60,279 bases of DNA from an uncultured Bacteroidales bacterium (GTDB lineage: Bacteria > Bacteroidota > Bacteroidia > Bacteroidales > Paludibacteraceae). The stretch spans positions 1 to 60,279 of the forward strand of contig CALUNA010000018.1 of the NCBI GenBank assembly GCA_944321895.1, read 5' to 3'. Each line of letters starts with the position of its first letter. Positions within the stretch are counted from its first letter, which is position 1. Below the pieces are notes generated by a model. That model was not told the DNA's origin. It did not search any database and was given only the letters and a program-made list of their open reading frames with translations. Of this stretch, positions 33,568 to 43,644 are shown one piece after another. A program made the translations under genes and the position numbers.

Positions 33568-35019
33568 ATGAATCTGAAAACATTACTCAACAGCATAAAG
33601 CCTGAATACGTTTCAGGAAACAGCGACAGGGATATCAGCAAAATAGAATTCGATTCGCGGAAAATAAGTACAGGCGATCTGTTTGTCGCCACCACCGGCA
33701 GTTCCGTTGATGGTCATCAGTTCATCGGCAAGGCCATTGAAGCCGGTGCAACCGCTGTTGTCTGTCAGACCTTGCCGGACAATCTGCCGGAAAACGTATG
33801 TTTTATCCAGGTAGCCGACAGTGCCGAATGTCTGGGATTGTTAGCCGCGCAATGGTACGGAAACCCATCGCAAAAACTGCTCCTGACCGGTGTTACCGGC
33901 ACCAACGGCAAAACGACCATTGCCACATTGTTATACAAGACCTTGCGGGCCATGGGGCATAAAAGCGGCCTACTGAGCACTGTGTGCAACTATGTGGACG
34001 AGCGTGCCGTGGAAGCCACGCACACCACGCCGGATGCACTGGCCATCAACAAGTTGCTGGCGGAAATGGTGGAAGCCGGATGCTCGCACGCGTTCATGGA
34101 AGTCAGTTCACATGCCATAGACCAGAAACGCATTGCCGGACTGCATTTCGCCGGCGGAATTTTCACCAACCTGACACGCGACCATATCGATTACCACAAG
34201 ACATTTGACAATTACCGGGATGCAAAAAAGAAATTTTTCGACAACCTGCCGAAAACCGCATTCGCCATTACAAACAAAGATGACAAAAACGGTCTGGTCA
34301 TGCTCCAGAACACTATGGCGAAAAAATACACTTATTCCATCAAAAGTCTGGCGGATTTCAAGGGCGATATTCTGGAAGAAGGATTCGAAGGCATGCTGCT
34401 GCAAATAAACGGGCATGAAGTCTTCGTGCCGCTGGTAGGACGCTTCAATGCCTACAACCTGCTGGCCATCTACGGTGCTGCCGTATGCCTTGGCGGCGAA
34501 CCGGCCGAGGTTCTGCGCATACTCAGCACACTGACCGCCGTGAACGGACGTTTCGAAGCCATCCGCTCACCCAAAGGCTGGACAGCCATTGTGGACTATG
34601 CACATACGCCCGATGCTTTGACAAACGTAATCGGAACCATCAACGAAATACGGAAACCGGGCAGCCGACTCATCACGGTGGTCGGTTGCGGCGGAAACCG
34701 CGACAAAGGCAAACGGCCCATGATGGCGCACGAAGCCATGACAGGTTCCACACAGGTGATTCTGACCAGCGACAACCCGCGCGATGAAGAACCGCAAGAC
34801 ATTCTGAACGACATGTGGGCAGGACTGACTGCCGAAGAACAGCAGGCCGCCCTGATGATAACCGACCGCAGGCAAGCCATAAAAACCGCCTGCATGATGG
34901 CGCAAAAAGACGATGTTATACTTGTGGCCGGGAAAGGACACGAAAACTACCAGATTATCAAGGGTGTCAAGCACCATTTTGATGACCACGAAGAAATAAG
35001 AGCAAACATAAAGGCATAA
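33568..35019 (+). CDS. murE: UDP-MurNAc-tripeptide synthetase (DAP-type)
   Basis: A 483-residue Mur ligase adding the third residue of the peptide stem. The ATP site is [16 protein letters not shown], the central domain is present, and the C-terminal substrate loop reads [10 protein letters not shown], the DNPR motif that selects meso-diaminopimelate over lysine. EVSSHAID is another family landmark. Together with lysA nearby this indicates DAP-type peptidoglycan. It follows ftsI by 18 bases. Confidence 0.96.
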   Translation: MNLKTLLNSIKPEYVSGNSDRDISKIEFDSRKISTGDLFVATTGSSVDGHQFIGKAIEAGATAVVCQTLPDNLPENVCFIQVADSAECLGLLAAQWYGNPSQKLLLTGVTGTNGKTTIATLLYKTLRAMGHKSGLLSTVCNYVDERAVEATHTTPDALAINKLLAEMVEAGCSHAFMEVSSHAIDQKRIAGLHFAGGIFTNLTRDHIDYHKTFDNYRDAKKKFFDNLPKTAFAITNKDDKNGLVMLQNTMAKKYTYSIKSLADFKGDILEEGFEGMLLQINGHEVFVPLVGRFNAYNLLAIYGAAVCLGGEPAEVLRILSTLTAVNGRFEAIRSPKGWTAIVDYAHTPDALTNVIGTINEIRKPGSRLITVVGCGGNRDKGKRPMMAHEAMTGSTQVILTSDNPRDEEPQDILNDMWAGLTAEEQQAALMITDRRQAIKTACMMAQKDDVILVAGKGHENYQIIKGVKHHFDDHEEIRANIKA

Positions 35020-35047
35020 ACACATACTTTAAAAACAACTGACAATT

Positions 35048-36307
35048 ATGTTTTATCATCTGTTTCAATATCTGGACAAGCTGGATGTTCCCGGAGCGGG
35101 AATGTTCCAATACATATCTTTCAGGTCTGGCATGGCTTTCCTGTTTGCCCTGATAACCGCTACGGTTTTCGGCAAACGCATTATCCGTTTCTTGCAACGC
35201 AAACAAATCGGAGAAACCATCCGCGACCTCGGACTGGAAGGACAAATGAGCAAGAAAGGAACGCCGACCATGGGTGGTATCATCATTATCCTGGCCATAC
35301 TGGTCCCCACTCTGTTGTTTGCCAACCTGACCAATGTTTATATCCTGCTCATGATTGCGACCACGCTGTTGCTCGGACTCCTTGGTTTCGCCGACGATTA
35401 TATCAAGGTATTCAAGCACAATAAAGAAGGCCTGAACGGCCGTTTCAAAATTGTCGGACAGGTGGCCGTCGGCTTGCTGGTCGGGCTGGTCATGTGGCTC
35501 AGTCCGGAAGTAACCATCCGGCAAAACGTGGAGACACGCATTGAAAACCGCATTGAATCGGTCGATTACAGTCATCAGAATGAGAAGTGCACGAAAACGA
35601 CTATCCCGTTTGTCAAAAACAACAACATGGATTATGCAAACGCATTCAACTGGGCCGGCAAATACAAACAGACATTGGGCTGGATATTCTTTGTGCTGAT
35701 TTGCATTTTCATTGTCACGGCTGTCAGCAACGGTGCCAATCTGACCGATGGTCTGGATGGTCTGGCCACCGGCAGTTCCGCCATTATCGGCACTGCGCTG
35801 GGTATTCTGGCCTATGTGTCAGGAAACGTCAATTATGCGGGCTTCCTGAACATCATGTACATCCCGAACATCGGCGAAATGATGATATTCGCATCCGCCT
35901 TCATTGGTGCGACTGTCGGTTTCCTGTGGTTCAACTGTTTTCCCGCCCAGGTATTCATGGGCGACACAGGCAGCCTGACCCTGGGCGGAATCATTGCCGT
36001 GTTCGCCATTATTATCCGCAAGGAACTGCTGATTCCGATATTATGCGGCATTTTTCTGGTGGAAAGCCTGTCCGTCATCATGCAGACATTCTATTTCAAA
36101 TACACAAAAAGGAAAACCGGCACAGGACGTCGCATTTTCAAGATGGCGCCGCTGCACCACCATTTCCAGAAACCCGGAAACGCAGGCATTGACGCCTTGT
36201 GGCAGAAACCCCTGCAGGCAATGCCGGAAAGTCGCATTGTAGTACGCTTCTGGATTATCGGCCTTATCCTGGCTGCCATTACAATCATTACATTGAAAAT
36301 GAGATAA
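35048..36307 (+). CDS. mraY: Phospho-N-acetylmuramoyl-pentapeptide transferase
   Basis: A 419-residue polytopic protein with about ten membrane helices. The catalytic Asp region [16 protein letters not shown], the [13 protein letters not shown] motif and the [11 protein letters not shown] motif are present, as is the PLHHHFQ histidine block near the C-terminus. It transfers phospho-MurNAc-pentapeptide to undecaprenyl phosphate, forming lipid I at the inner membrane. Compared with proteobacterial MraY it has an extra hydrophilic insertion near residues 155-200 ([20 protein letters not shown]), typical of Bacteroidetes. Confidence 0.96.
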   Translation: MFYHLFQYLDKLDVPGAGMFQYISFRSGMAFLFALITATVFGKRIIRFLQRKQIGETIRDLGLEGQMSKKGTPTMGGIIIILAILVPTLLFANLTNVYILLMIATTLLLGLLGFADDYIKVFKHNKEGLNGRFKIVGQVAVGLLVGLVMWLSPEVTIRQNVETRIENRIESVDYSHQNEKCTKTTIPFVKNNNMDYANAFNWAGKYKQTLGWIFFVLICIFIVTAVSNGANLTDGLDGLATGSSAIIGTALGILAYVSGNVNYAGFLNIMYIPNIGEMMIFASAFIGATVGFLWFNCFPAQVFMGDTGSLTLGGIIAVFAIIIRKELLIPILCGIFLVESLSVIMQTFYFKYTKRKTGTGRRIFKMAPLHHHFQKPGNAGIDALWQKPLQAMPESRIVVRFWIIGLILAAITIITLKMR

Positions 36308-36333
36308 GAACATAACTTCAAAAACCATCGGCT

Positions 36334-37704
36334 ATGAATCGAGATTCCGACAGACAATCCGTTTCCACGAAAAAAATCGCCGTGCTCGGTGCCGGCGAAA
36401 GCGGAACAGGCGCAGCCATACTGGCACGCGAAAAAGGCTTTGATGTATTTGTTTCCGATATGGGAAACATCAAACTACCCTACAAGGCCATGCTTGACCA
36501 ACATGGCATCAGTTGGGAAGAAGGCACCCACACGGCAGCCAGAATCCTGGCTGCCAATGAAGTCATTAAAAGTCCCGGAATACCCGAAAGTGCCCCGCTC
36601 ATCCAACAGCTGAAAGCACAAGGCACGCCGGTCATCTCCGAAATAGAATTTGCGGCACGCTACACACAGGCCAAGATGATTTGCATAACCGGTTCAAACG
36701 GGAAAACCACGACAACGACGCTTGTTTATGAAATTCTGCGCAAAGCCGGACTCAATGTCGGGTTGGCCGGCAATATCGGCAACAGCCTTGCGCTGCAAGT
36801 GGCCCACGAACAGCACGACTATTACGTTATCGAGCTGAGCAGTTTTCAACTGGACAACATGTACGAGTTCAAGGCCGACATTGCCATTTTGCTGAACATC
36901 ACACCCGACCATCTGGACCGTTATGACTATACCTTCCAGAACTATGTGAACGCCAAATTCCGCATAACCCGCAACCAGACCAAAAGCGATGCCTTCATCT
37001 ATTGGAGCGAAGACCCCGTTATCAATGCCGAACTGAAAAAACTGCATCCCGGTGCAACTCTTTATCCATTCGGAACGGAAAAGAACGGACACAACATTGC
37101 CTACATAGAAAACAACAACTTCGTCATTCATGCCAACCTGCAACCGCCATTTGTCATGCCGTTGCAGGAACTGTCGCTGAAAGGCAGGCACAACACCTAC
37201 AACTCCATGGCCGCCGGTATTGCGGCAGAAATCCTGAACATAAAAAAGGACACCATCCGCGAAGCGTTGTCCAATTTCCAAGGCGTGGAACACCGTCTGG
37301 AATATGTTGCAACCGTGCGCAACGTACGTTTCATTAACGACAGCAAAGCCACCAACGTAAACTCCTGCTGGTATGCGCTGGAAAGCATGACAACACCTAC
37401 GGTACTGATTCTGGGCGGCAAGGACAAAGGCAACGACTACAGCGAAATAGAAGCCCTGGTCAAGGAAAAAGTACATACGCTCGTTTTCATGGGACTGCAC
37501 AACGAAAAGCTGCACCAGTTCTTTGACGGGAAAGGCATAAATATCATTGATACGGATAACATACAAGATGCTGTCAATGCCGCCTACGAGGCTGCACACG
37601 AGGGAGACACCGTGCTTTTGTCGCCCTGTTGCGCAAGTTTCGACCTGTTCACCAGCTACGAAGACCGCGGCAAGCAATTCAAACAAATAGTGCGTAACCT
37701 GTAA
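36334..37704 (+). CDS. murD: UDP-MurNAc-L-alanine:D-glutamate ligase
   Basis: A 456-residue Mur ligase. The N-terminal UDP-binding Rossmann fold begins KKIAVLGAGESGTGAAILA, the ATP loop is ITGSNGKTTTTTLVYE, and ELSSFQLDNM, NITPDHLDRYD and FINDSKATNVNS follow in order; the last is the DSKATN motif of MurD. C-terminal LSPCCASFDLFTSYEDRG is diagnostic. Cytosolic, adds D-glutamate. Confidence 0.96.
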   Translation: MNRDSDRQSVSTKKIAVLGAGESGTGAAILAREKGFDVFVSDMGNIKLPYKAMLDQHGISWEEGTHTAARILAANEVIKSPGIPESAPLIQQLKAQGTPVISEIEFAARYTQAKMICITGSNGKTTTTTLVYEILRKAGLNVGLAGNIGNSLALQVAHEQHDYYVIELSSFQLDNMYEFKADIAILLNITPDHLDRYDYTFQNYVNAKFRITRNQTKSDAFIYWSEDPVINAELKKLHPGATLYPFGTEKNGHNIAYIENNNFVIHANLQPPFVMPLQELSLKGRHNTYNSMAAGIAAEILNIKKDTIREALSNFQGVEHRLEYVATVRNVRFINDSKATNVNSCWYALESMTTPTVLILGGKDKGNDYSEIEALVKEKVHTLVFMGLHNEKLHQFFDGKGINIIDTDNIQDAVNAAYEAAHEGDTVLLSPCCASFDLFTSYEDRGKQFKQIVRNL

Positions 37705-37752
37705 TCAGTTACCGCGGACGGTAAAATCATTCAGACTTAATTCCGTAACCTT

Positions 37753-38976
37753 ATGAACTCATTTCTCAGAAAATATCTGCAAGGCGACGCGGTGCTTTGG
37801 ATCGTATTTTTCCTGCTGTGTGCCGTTTCCATTCTGGAAATGTACAGCGCCAGCAGCACTTTGGCCTACAAGGCAGCCAAACACACAGCGCCCATCATGT
37901 CGCACATAACATTTCTGGCCGCCGGAACGTTGCTGGCCTTTGCCGTTCATCTGATTCCCACGCAAATAGTGCGGATTCTATCCTATCCTGCACTATTGGT
38001 TTCACTTATCCTGCTGCTGCTCACACCTTTTATTGGAGTTACGGAAAACGATGCAACCCGCTGGATTGAACTGTTCGGCATACGTTTCCAGCCTTCGGAA
38101 TTTGCGAAACTGTCGGTCATCATTGTATGCGCCGACCTGATTTCACGCATACATGACGAAGAATCGGAAAAGACTTTCTTCAAATACATTATCGGCATAT
38201 GCCTGATTGCCTGCGCATTAATCGTAACAGCCAACCTGTCGACAGCGATATTGCTGTTTGGTGTCGTGTTTATCATGATGTTTGTCGGGCATATTTCGTT
38301 CAAACGTATTCTGCCGCCCATTCTGATATTGCTGCTTTGCGGAGTGCTCGGCTTTTTTGCCGTCAAGGCCATTCCGCAGGAAAAAATGCCGGACATGTTT
38401 GGACGTGCATACACGTGGGTTGCACGCATAGACAGGTTCGTGGAAGGCAGCAGCACCGACAACAAATATGTGATTACGGATGAAAACCTGCAGGAACAGC
38501 ATGGCAAAATAGCCGTTGCACGCGGTGGAATTTTCGGTGTGCTGCCCGGAAACAGCGTGGAACGCGACTACCTGCCGCTGGCATATGCCGACTATATTTA
38601 TGCCATTATCATTGAAGAGACCGGCCTGATTGGCGGATTATTTGTCATCCTGCTCTACCTGATCATGCTTTTCCATGCCGGCAAAATCGCCCAGAAATGC
38701 GAAAACACATTTTCTGCGCTGTTAGTCATCGGACTTTCATTAATGGTTGTTATTCAAGCATTTATAAGCATGAGCGTTTCCGTCGGATTAGGTCCTGTCA
38801 CAGGGCAGCCGCTACCACTTATCAGCCGTGGCGGAACATCCATCCTGATCACAAGCCTGTATTTCGGCATTATTCTGGGAGTTACACGCAAATACCGCAA
38901 GGAAGAAGCAAAACAGGAAGAAGTAAGGAACGAAAGTGCACAAGACATACCAACTATCGACATAGAAGACCTTTAG
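37753..38976 (+). CDS. ftsW: Septal SEDS glycosyltransferase
   Basis: A 407-residue SEDS-family protein with about ten membrane helices. Landmarks are FQPSEFAKLS, an extracellular loop containing GRAYTWVARIDRFVEGS and QEQHGKIAVARGGIFGVLPGNS, ADYIYAIIIEETGLIGG, and the C-terminal GQPLPLISRGGTSIL. It polymerises lipid II during septum formation, paired with FtsI. A 48-base gap separates it from murD and 11 bases from murG. Confidence 0.95.
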   Translation: MNSFLRKYLQGDAVLWIVFFLLCAVSILEMYSASSTLAYKAAKHTAPIMSHITFLAAGTLLAFAVHLIPTQIVRILSYPALLVSLILLLLTPFIGVTENDATRWIELFGIRFQPSEFAKLSVIIVCADLISRIHDEESEKTFFKYIIGICLIACALIVTANLSTAILLFGVVFIMMFVGHISFKRILPPILILLLCGVLGFFAVKAIPQEKMPDMFGRAYTWVARIDRFVEGSSTDNKYVITDENLQEQHGKIAVARGGIFGVLPGNSVERDYLPLAYADYIYAIIIEETGLIGGLFVILLYLIMLFHAGKIAQKCENTFSALLVIGLSLMVVIQAFISMSVSVGLGPVTGQPLPLISRGGTSILITSLYFGIILGVTRKYRKEEAKQEEVRNESAQDIPTIDIEDL

Positions 38977-38987
38977 ACTTTTTAGTT

Positions 38988-40112
38988 ATGGACACGAACG
39001 ACACAAATTCAAGAGCCAAACGTTTCGTCATATCGGGAGGCGGAACCGGCGGGCACATTTTTCCGGCTGTCAGCATAGCCAACGCATTGAAAGAGCTTTG
39101 TCCCGACTGCGAAATCCTGTTTGTAGGCGCGCTCGGACGCATGGAAATGGAACGTGTGCCGGCGGCCGGCTACAAAATTATCGGCTTGCCCATACGCGGT
39201 TTCGACCGTAAAAAACCGTGGAAAAACATTTCCGTACTGCGGGACCTGTGGAAGAGCCTGCGCATGGCGCGCAAAATTCTTAAAGACTTCCGTCCTGATA
39301 TGGCAATCGGCGTAGGCGGATATGCAAGCGGAGCCGCGCTGAAAGCAGCCAACCGCCTCGGCATCCCCACGGTCATACAGGAACAGAATTCATTTGCCGG
39401 CGTAACCAACAAGTTGCTGGCCAAAGGCGCCAAAAAGATATTCGTTGCCTACGAAGGCATGGAAAAATTCTTCCCCGCCGAAAAAATCGTGCTGGCAGGC
39501 AACCCGATACGCCAATCATTATCAGATATCAAACCGAAAGCAGCGGAAGCCTACGCACACTTCAAACTGCAACCGGACAAACAAACGCTCCTGATTATCG
39601 GCGGAAGCCTGGGAGCACGCACCATAAACAACAGTGTCATCAAACATTTGACCGAGTTGCAGAAATCAGACATCCAGGTTATCTGGCAAACAGGGAAAAT
39701 CTATTTTGAACAGGCCAGAAAGGCTGCCGAACAGGTTGTCTGCCCGAATTTGCTTGTGCAAGATTTTGTGAGCCGTATGGACTACGCCTACTCCATAGCC
39801 GATTTAGTCATATCAAGAGCCGGAGCAAGCAGCATTTCCGAATTGTGCCTGCTGGGCAAACCAGCCATTCTGGTTCCATCGCCCAACGTGGCGGAAGACC
39901 ATCAGACGCACAATGCCATGGCGCTCGTAAACAGGAAAGCCGCCGTTCTGGTCAAAGATGCCGAAGCCGAAGAAAAATTGATAGGTTGCGCACTCGAACT
40001 GATGGCTGACAAGCAACACCTTGCCGGATTGTCAGAAAACATTCGCCTGCTGGCACAAAAAGACTCTGCCATGCGCATTGCCAAAGAAACATTGAATTTA
40101 ATTAAAAACTGA
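38988..40112 (+). CDS. murG: Lipid II-forming N-acetylglucosaminyltransferase
   Basis: A 374-residue GT-B enzyme from the ATG at 38988; a longer overlapping frame inside ftsW is rejected. The N-terminal GGGTGGHIFPAVSIANAL loop binds lipid I, IGVGGYASGAALKAA and QEQNSFAGVTNKLLA follow, and the C-terminal domain has GGSLGARTINNSV and SRAGASSISELCLLGKPAILVP (UDP-GlcNAc site). It acts peripherally on the inner membrane. A 98-base gap with a promoter follows. Confidence 0.97.
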   Translation: MDTNDTNSRAKRFVISGGGTGGHIFPAVSIANALKELCPDCEILFVGALGRMEMERVPAAGYKIIGLPIRGFDRKKPWKNISVLRDLWKSLRMARKILKDFRPDMAIGVGGYASGAALKAANRLGIPTVIQEQNSFAGVTNKLLAKGAKKIFVAYEGMEKFFPAEKIVLAGNPIRQSLSDIKPKAAEAYAHFKLQPDKQTLLIIGGSLGARTINNSVIKHLTELQKSDIQVIWQTGKIYFEQARKAAEQVVCPNLLVQDFVSRMDYAYSIADLVISRAGASSISELCLLGKPAILVPSPNVAEDHQTHNAMALVNRKAAVLVKDAEAEEKLIGCALELMADKQHLAGLSENIRLLAQKDSAMRIAKETLNLIKN

Positions 40113-40154
40113 ACAAGAATAAAAACCGGATTTATACTTCTGCCATAAAATTCG

Positions 40155-40162
40155 TACCTTTG
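40155..40162 (+). promoter_or_regulatory. Internal promoter before murC
   Basis: TACCTTTG is a full -7 match, with TTTA at 40131-40134 twenty bases upstream. Start expected near 40170, leader about 40 bases. It lies in the longest gap of the cluster and would allow murC-ftsQAZ to be expressed apart from the upstream genes. Confidence 0.6.
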
Positions 40163-40210
40163 CAGGCCAACCGGAAACCCCTATCAAGGTATAGACAATT
40201 AATATAACAT

Positions 40211-41584
40211 ATGCACACTAACTATTATTTTCTCGGAATCGGCGGAATCGGCATGAGTGCCATTGCCCGTTATTTCAAGTTCAAAGGCTGCAATGTCGGA
40301 GGATATGACAGGACTCACTCCATGCTCGTCAGCGAACTGGAAGATGAAGGCATACAAGTCGTTCTGGACAGTCATGTCGCTTCCATCCCGAAAGCATTTC
40401 TTGACAAGACCCAGACACTCATCGTACGCACTCCGGCCATTCCCGATGACCATGAGCAACTGTGCTATTTCCGGGAGAACGGTTTCCAGATAAGGAAACG
40501 TGCCGAAGTTTTGGGAGACATAACGCGGCAGGGGAAAAGCCTGTGTGTGGCCGGGACACACGGCAAGACCACAACGAGCACCATGCTGGCACATTTGCTG
40601 TATCAGTCTGAAATAGAGTGCAACGCCTTTCTGGGCGGCATAAGCAACAACTACAACACCAATCTGCTCCTGTCGCCAAACAGCAATCTGATTGTTGTCG
40701 AAGCCGATGAATTTGACCGGTCGTTCCATCAGCTGTCGCCCTACATGGCCATCATTACCGCCGCCGACCCTGATCATTTGGACGTTTACGGCAATGCGGC
40801 CGGTTTCCGTGAAGGCTTCGAACATTTCACATCGCTCATACAGCCGGGCGGCGCACTGCTCATACATAAAAATCTGGACATAACACCACGTCTGGCCACC
40901 GGCGTAAAGAAATACACCTACTCCGAAAATGAAGGTGATTTCCATGCTGAAAACATCATTATCAAGAACGGAGAAATCCGCTTTGACTTTGTAACACCCA
41001 ACGACACCATAAAAGATCTGAAATTGGGAGTACCGGTCAGAATCAACATTGAAAACAGCATTGCCGCCATGGGCATGGCATGGCTCAACGGCGTTTCAAA
41101 CAACGAACTGCGCATTGGCCTGAGTTCATATGCAGGAATATACCGAAGGTTCAACATACTGGTAAGGAACGAACATGTCGTCCTGGTGGATGACTACGCT
41201 CACCATCCGACCGAACTGCATGCCAGCATCGCATCCATCAAAGCCTTGTTTCCCGGAAAAAGAATCACCGGTGTTTTCCAACCGCATTTGTACACGCGGA
41301 CACGCGATTTTGCCGATGAGTTTGCCAGAGAACTGTCCCAACTGGATGAAGTTATCCTGTTGCCCATCTATCCGGCCCGCGAACTTCCCATACAAGGCGT
41401 AAGCTCTGAAATGTTGTTGGACAAGATAAGCAACAGACATAAAACACTTTGTCCAAAAGAAAACATAGTGGAACTGCTTGCATCCCGAAACGATGAAGTA
41501 ATCGTCACGCTGGGAGCCGGAGACATAGATGCCATTGTCCCGAAAATAAAGGACATGCTGCTGCAAAAAAAATGGAACTCGTAA
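40211..41584 (+). CDS. murC: UDP-MurNAc:L-alanine ligase
   Basis: A 457-residue Mur ligase starting with NYYFLGIGGIGMSAIARYF (UDP-MurNAc fold). The ATP loop is AGTHGKTTTSTMLAHLLY, NLIVVEADEFDRSFHQL and TAADPDHLDVYG follow, and VLVDDYAHHPTELHASIA and FQPHLYTRTRDFADEFA mark the C-terminal domain. It adds the first alanine of the stem peptide. Its placement after murG, under its own promoter, is usual for Bacteroidetes. Confidence 0.97.
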   Translation: MHTNYYFLGIGGIGMSAIARYFKFKGCNVGGYDRTHSMLVSELEDEGIQVVLDSHVASIPKAFLDKTQTLIVRTPAIPDDHEQLCYFRENGFQIRKRAEVLGDITRQGKSLCVAGTHGKTTTSTMLAHLLYQSEIECNAFLGGISNNYNTNLLLSPNSNLIVVEADEFDRSFHQLSPYMAIITAADPDHLDVYGNAAGFREGFEHFTSLIQPGGALLIHKNLDITPRLATGVKKYTYSENEGDFHAENIIIKNGEIRFDFVTPNDTIKDLKLGVPVRINIENSIAAMGMAWLNGVSNNELRIGLSSYAGIYRRFNILVRNEHVVLVDDYAHHPTELHASIASIKALFPGKRITGVFQPHLYTRTRDFADEFARELSQLDEVILLPIYPARELPIQGVSSEMLLDKISNRHKTLCPKENIVELLASRNDEVIVTLGAGDIDAIVPKIKDMLLQKKWNS

Positions 41585-41615
41585 CAAACCACCTGAAACA
41601 TGGAACCATAACAAC

Positions 41616-42353
41616 GTGAAGACAGTCCGTTTCATATTACTCTGCGCAAGTGCCCTGCTGGTTATTGCCTATCTGGCATGGAGTATCTGTTTTTTTGACC
41701 GTCAGGAAAACGAGGAAACCTGCACGGCCGTCAGCATATGCATCAGCGACAGCACCGAGCGGCAATTCGTGTCCGCACAGGAAATCATGCAACTGCTGAA
41801 CCGGAACGGATTGAACCCGCTGGGACGGAACATACAAAAAACCAGCATGGGAGAAATAGAGGAAACACTTGCCAGGCATGCAATGATCAGTAATGTAGAA
41901 TGTTACAAAACACCATCACATAAAATCAACATAGAACTGACCCAGCGGGAACCAAAGTTCCGTGTCATAACCGGAACCGAGAACTATTACGTGGACACGG
42001 AACGGGAAATCATGCCTACAAGCACGGAATATGCTGCCTATGTCCCGATTGTGAGCGGCAACCGGATAAGCAGGAAACAGGCATGCAGCGAACTGTATGA
42101 TTTCGTGTCATTCATAGAAAACGACGATTTCTGGAATGCACAGATAGAACAAATATACATCCGCGACGACACCAAAATTGAACTGGTGCCACGCATAGGC
42201 GGACACATTATCCTGCTCGGAAAGCTGGATGGATATGAACGCAAACTGGACAAACTGTACAAACTATACACGGAAGGTTTCAGCAAGATTGGCTGGAAAG
42301 CGTACAAAGTCATAGATTTGCAATATAAAAACCAGATTGTTTGTAAAAAATAG
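41616..42353 (+). CDS. ftsQ: Cell division protein FtsQ
   Basis: A 245-residue bitopic protein: short cytoplasmic tail, membrane helix (FILLCASALLVIAYLAWSICFF), then a POTRA-like domain (FVSAQEIMQLLNRNGLNPLG ... MISNVECYKTPSHKINIELTQREP) and a beta-domain. FtsQ scaffolds the divisome in the periplasm. The start codon is GTG at 41616; no in-frame ATG precedes it. Position between murC and ftsA, nine bases from ftsA, settles the identity despite weak sequence conservation. Confidence 0.9.
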   Translation: MKTVRFILLCASALLVIAYLAWSICFFDRQENEETCTAVSICISDSTERQFVSAQEIMQLLNRNGLNPLGRNIQKTSMGEIEETLARHAMISNVECYKTPSHKINIELTQREPKFRVITGTENYYVDTEREIMPTSTEYAAYVPIVSGNRISRKQACSELYDFVSFIENDDFWNAQIEQIYIRDDTKIELVPRIGGHIILLGKLDGYERKLDKLYKLYTEGFSKIGWKAYKVIDLQYKNQIVCKK

Positions 42354-42362
42354 GAGTAATTT

Positions 42363-43622
42363 ATGGACGAGAACAACAATACTCTGATTGCCATCGATTT
42401 GGGCAGCACACACATAACTGCCATCGCCGCACAACGTCAGGATGAAAACACGCTGAAAATCCTGGGCGATGAAACCATATCGGCCAAAGACATCCAATAC
42501 GGCATAGTCACAAAAACGACCAATGCGGCAATGAACATCAACAAATGCCTGAAACTGCTGCAAAACCGGATCCGGCTCAAAAGTGACATTGAGTCGGTCT
42601 TTGTAAGCACAGGCGGCCGCTCCATGCAAATGGTTGAAACAACAGTCAAACGCTACCTCGGCACCAAACCTCTCGTTTCCGCCCAGGTGCTGGACGACAT
42701 GAAAAAAGAAGCTGAGACCAAATGCACCAACGAAAACCATACGGTTTTCAGCGTAGCACCGCATCACTTCATCCTGAACCAGACCAAGCAAGTATTGCAA
42801 CCCCTGAATCAGAACGCAACCAATATAGAAGGAAGCTATGGCGTGCTGATTGGCAATTCGCTGATTGTTGATAACCTGCAGAAATGTTTCGACCGGACAG
42901 GCATTCTGATAGAAAACAGTTCCACCAAACCGGAAGCCCTTGCAACCGCACTGCTAAGCGCCGAAGAACGTGAAGCCGGATGCGCCATCATCGATTTCGG
43001 CGGGGAAACCACCACACTGAGCATATTCAAGGACGGCAACCTGCAACATGTCACCGTTGTTCCGCTCGGCTCGCAACATATCACCAAAGACATTGAAACG
43101 AGTTTCGGTATCAGCGAAAAATATGCCGAAAAACTCAAACGGAGCAAAGGCCAGGCGCTGGAAAGCCTCGTGCAGCCTGTCTGCATTGTCATTCCATCAG
43201 ACAACCCGCAAAATGCACCCATCCGGGTGTCAACCCAACAACTCGGCTGCATTATCGAAGCACGTCTGGAAGAAATGACAGCCAAGATATTCAGCCAACT
43301 CAGAACCTGGGAGCCCGAACTGGAGGGAAACCTGTACATTACCGGCGGAGGAAGCATGCTAAAAAACATCAAGGATTTTGTACAGCAATATACAAGCATG
43401 CCCGTTGAATATGGCTCACACATGGAATGGCTCAGCGATGACACACCGGAAGAATACTACAAACCGAATTACAGCCAGCTGGTAGGAACGCTGGTTCTGG
43501 GCGACACATACAGAAAAGAACATCTGGAAAAACAAAAGAAGAAGCCCAAAATTCCAAAAATGAGCAACTTCATGGAACGCATGGGCGAACATGTACTCAA
43601 ATTTTTTGAAGACGATAATTAA
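42363..43622 (+). CDS. ftsA: Actin-like division protein FtsA
   Basis: A 419-residue actin-fold ATPase. Phosphate-binding loops appear as IAIDLGSTHITAIAA and CAIIDFGGETTTLSIF, and the adenosine motif as LYITGGGSMLKNIKDF. The 1C subdomain lies between. The C-terminus MSNFMERMGEHVLKFFEDD forms the amphipathic helix that anchors FtsA (and with it FtsZ) to the membrane. A linker rich in lysine (KEHLEKQKKKPKIPK) precedes it. Next gene ftsZ starts 22 bases on. Confidence 0.97.
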   Translation: MDENNNTLIAIDLGSTHITAIAAQRQDENTLKILGDETISAKDIQYGIVTKTTNAAMNINKCLKLLQNRIRLKSDIESVFVSTGGRSMQMVETTVKRYLGTKPLVSAQVLDDMKKEAETKCTNENHTVFSVAPHHFILNQTKQVLQPLNQNATNIEGSYGVLIGNSLIVDNLQKCFDRTGILIENSSTKPEALATALLSAEEREAGCAIIDFGGETTTLSIFKDGNLQHVTVVPLGSQHITKDIETSFGISEKYAEKLKRSKGQALESLVQPVCIVIPSDNPQNAPIRVSTQQLGCIIEARLEEMTAKIFSQLRTWEPELEGNLYITGGGSMLKNIKDFVQQYTSMPVEYGSHMEWLSDDTPEEYYKPNYSQLVGTLVLGDTYRKEHLEKQKKKPKIPKMSNFMERMGEHVLKFFEDDN

Positions 43623-43644
43623 TCTGCTTTTATAGATAAACATT

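Noticed and set aside
38697-38987. Longer frame for murG beginning inside ftsW
   Set aside because: The extra ~97 residues overlap ftsW in another frame and are not family-like; the ATG at 38988 gives the normal MurG N-terminus.
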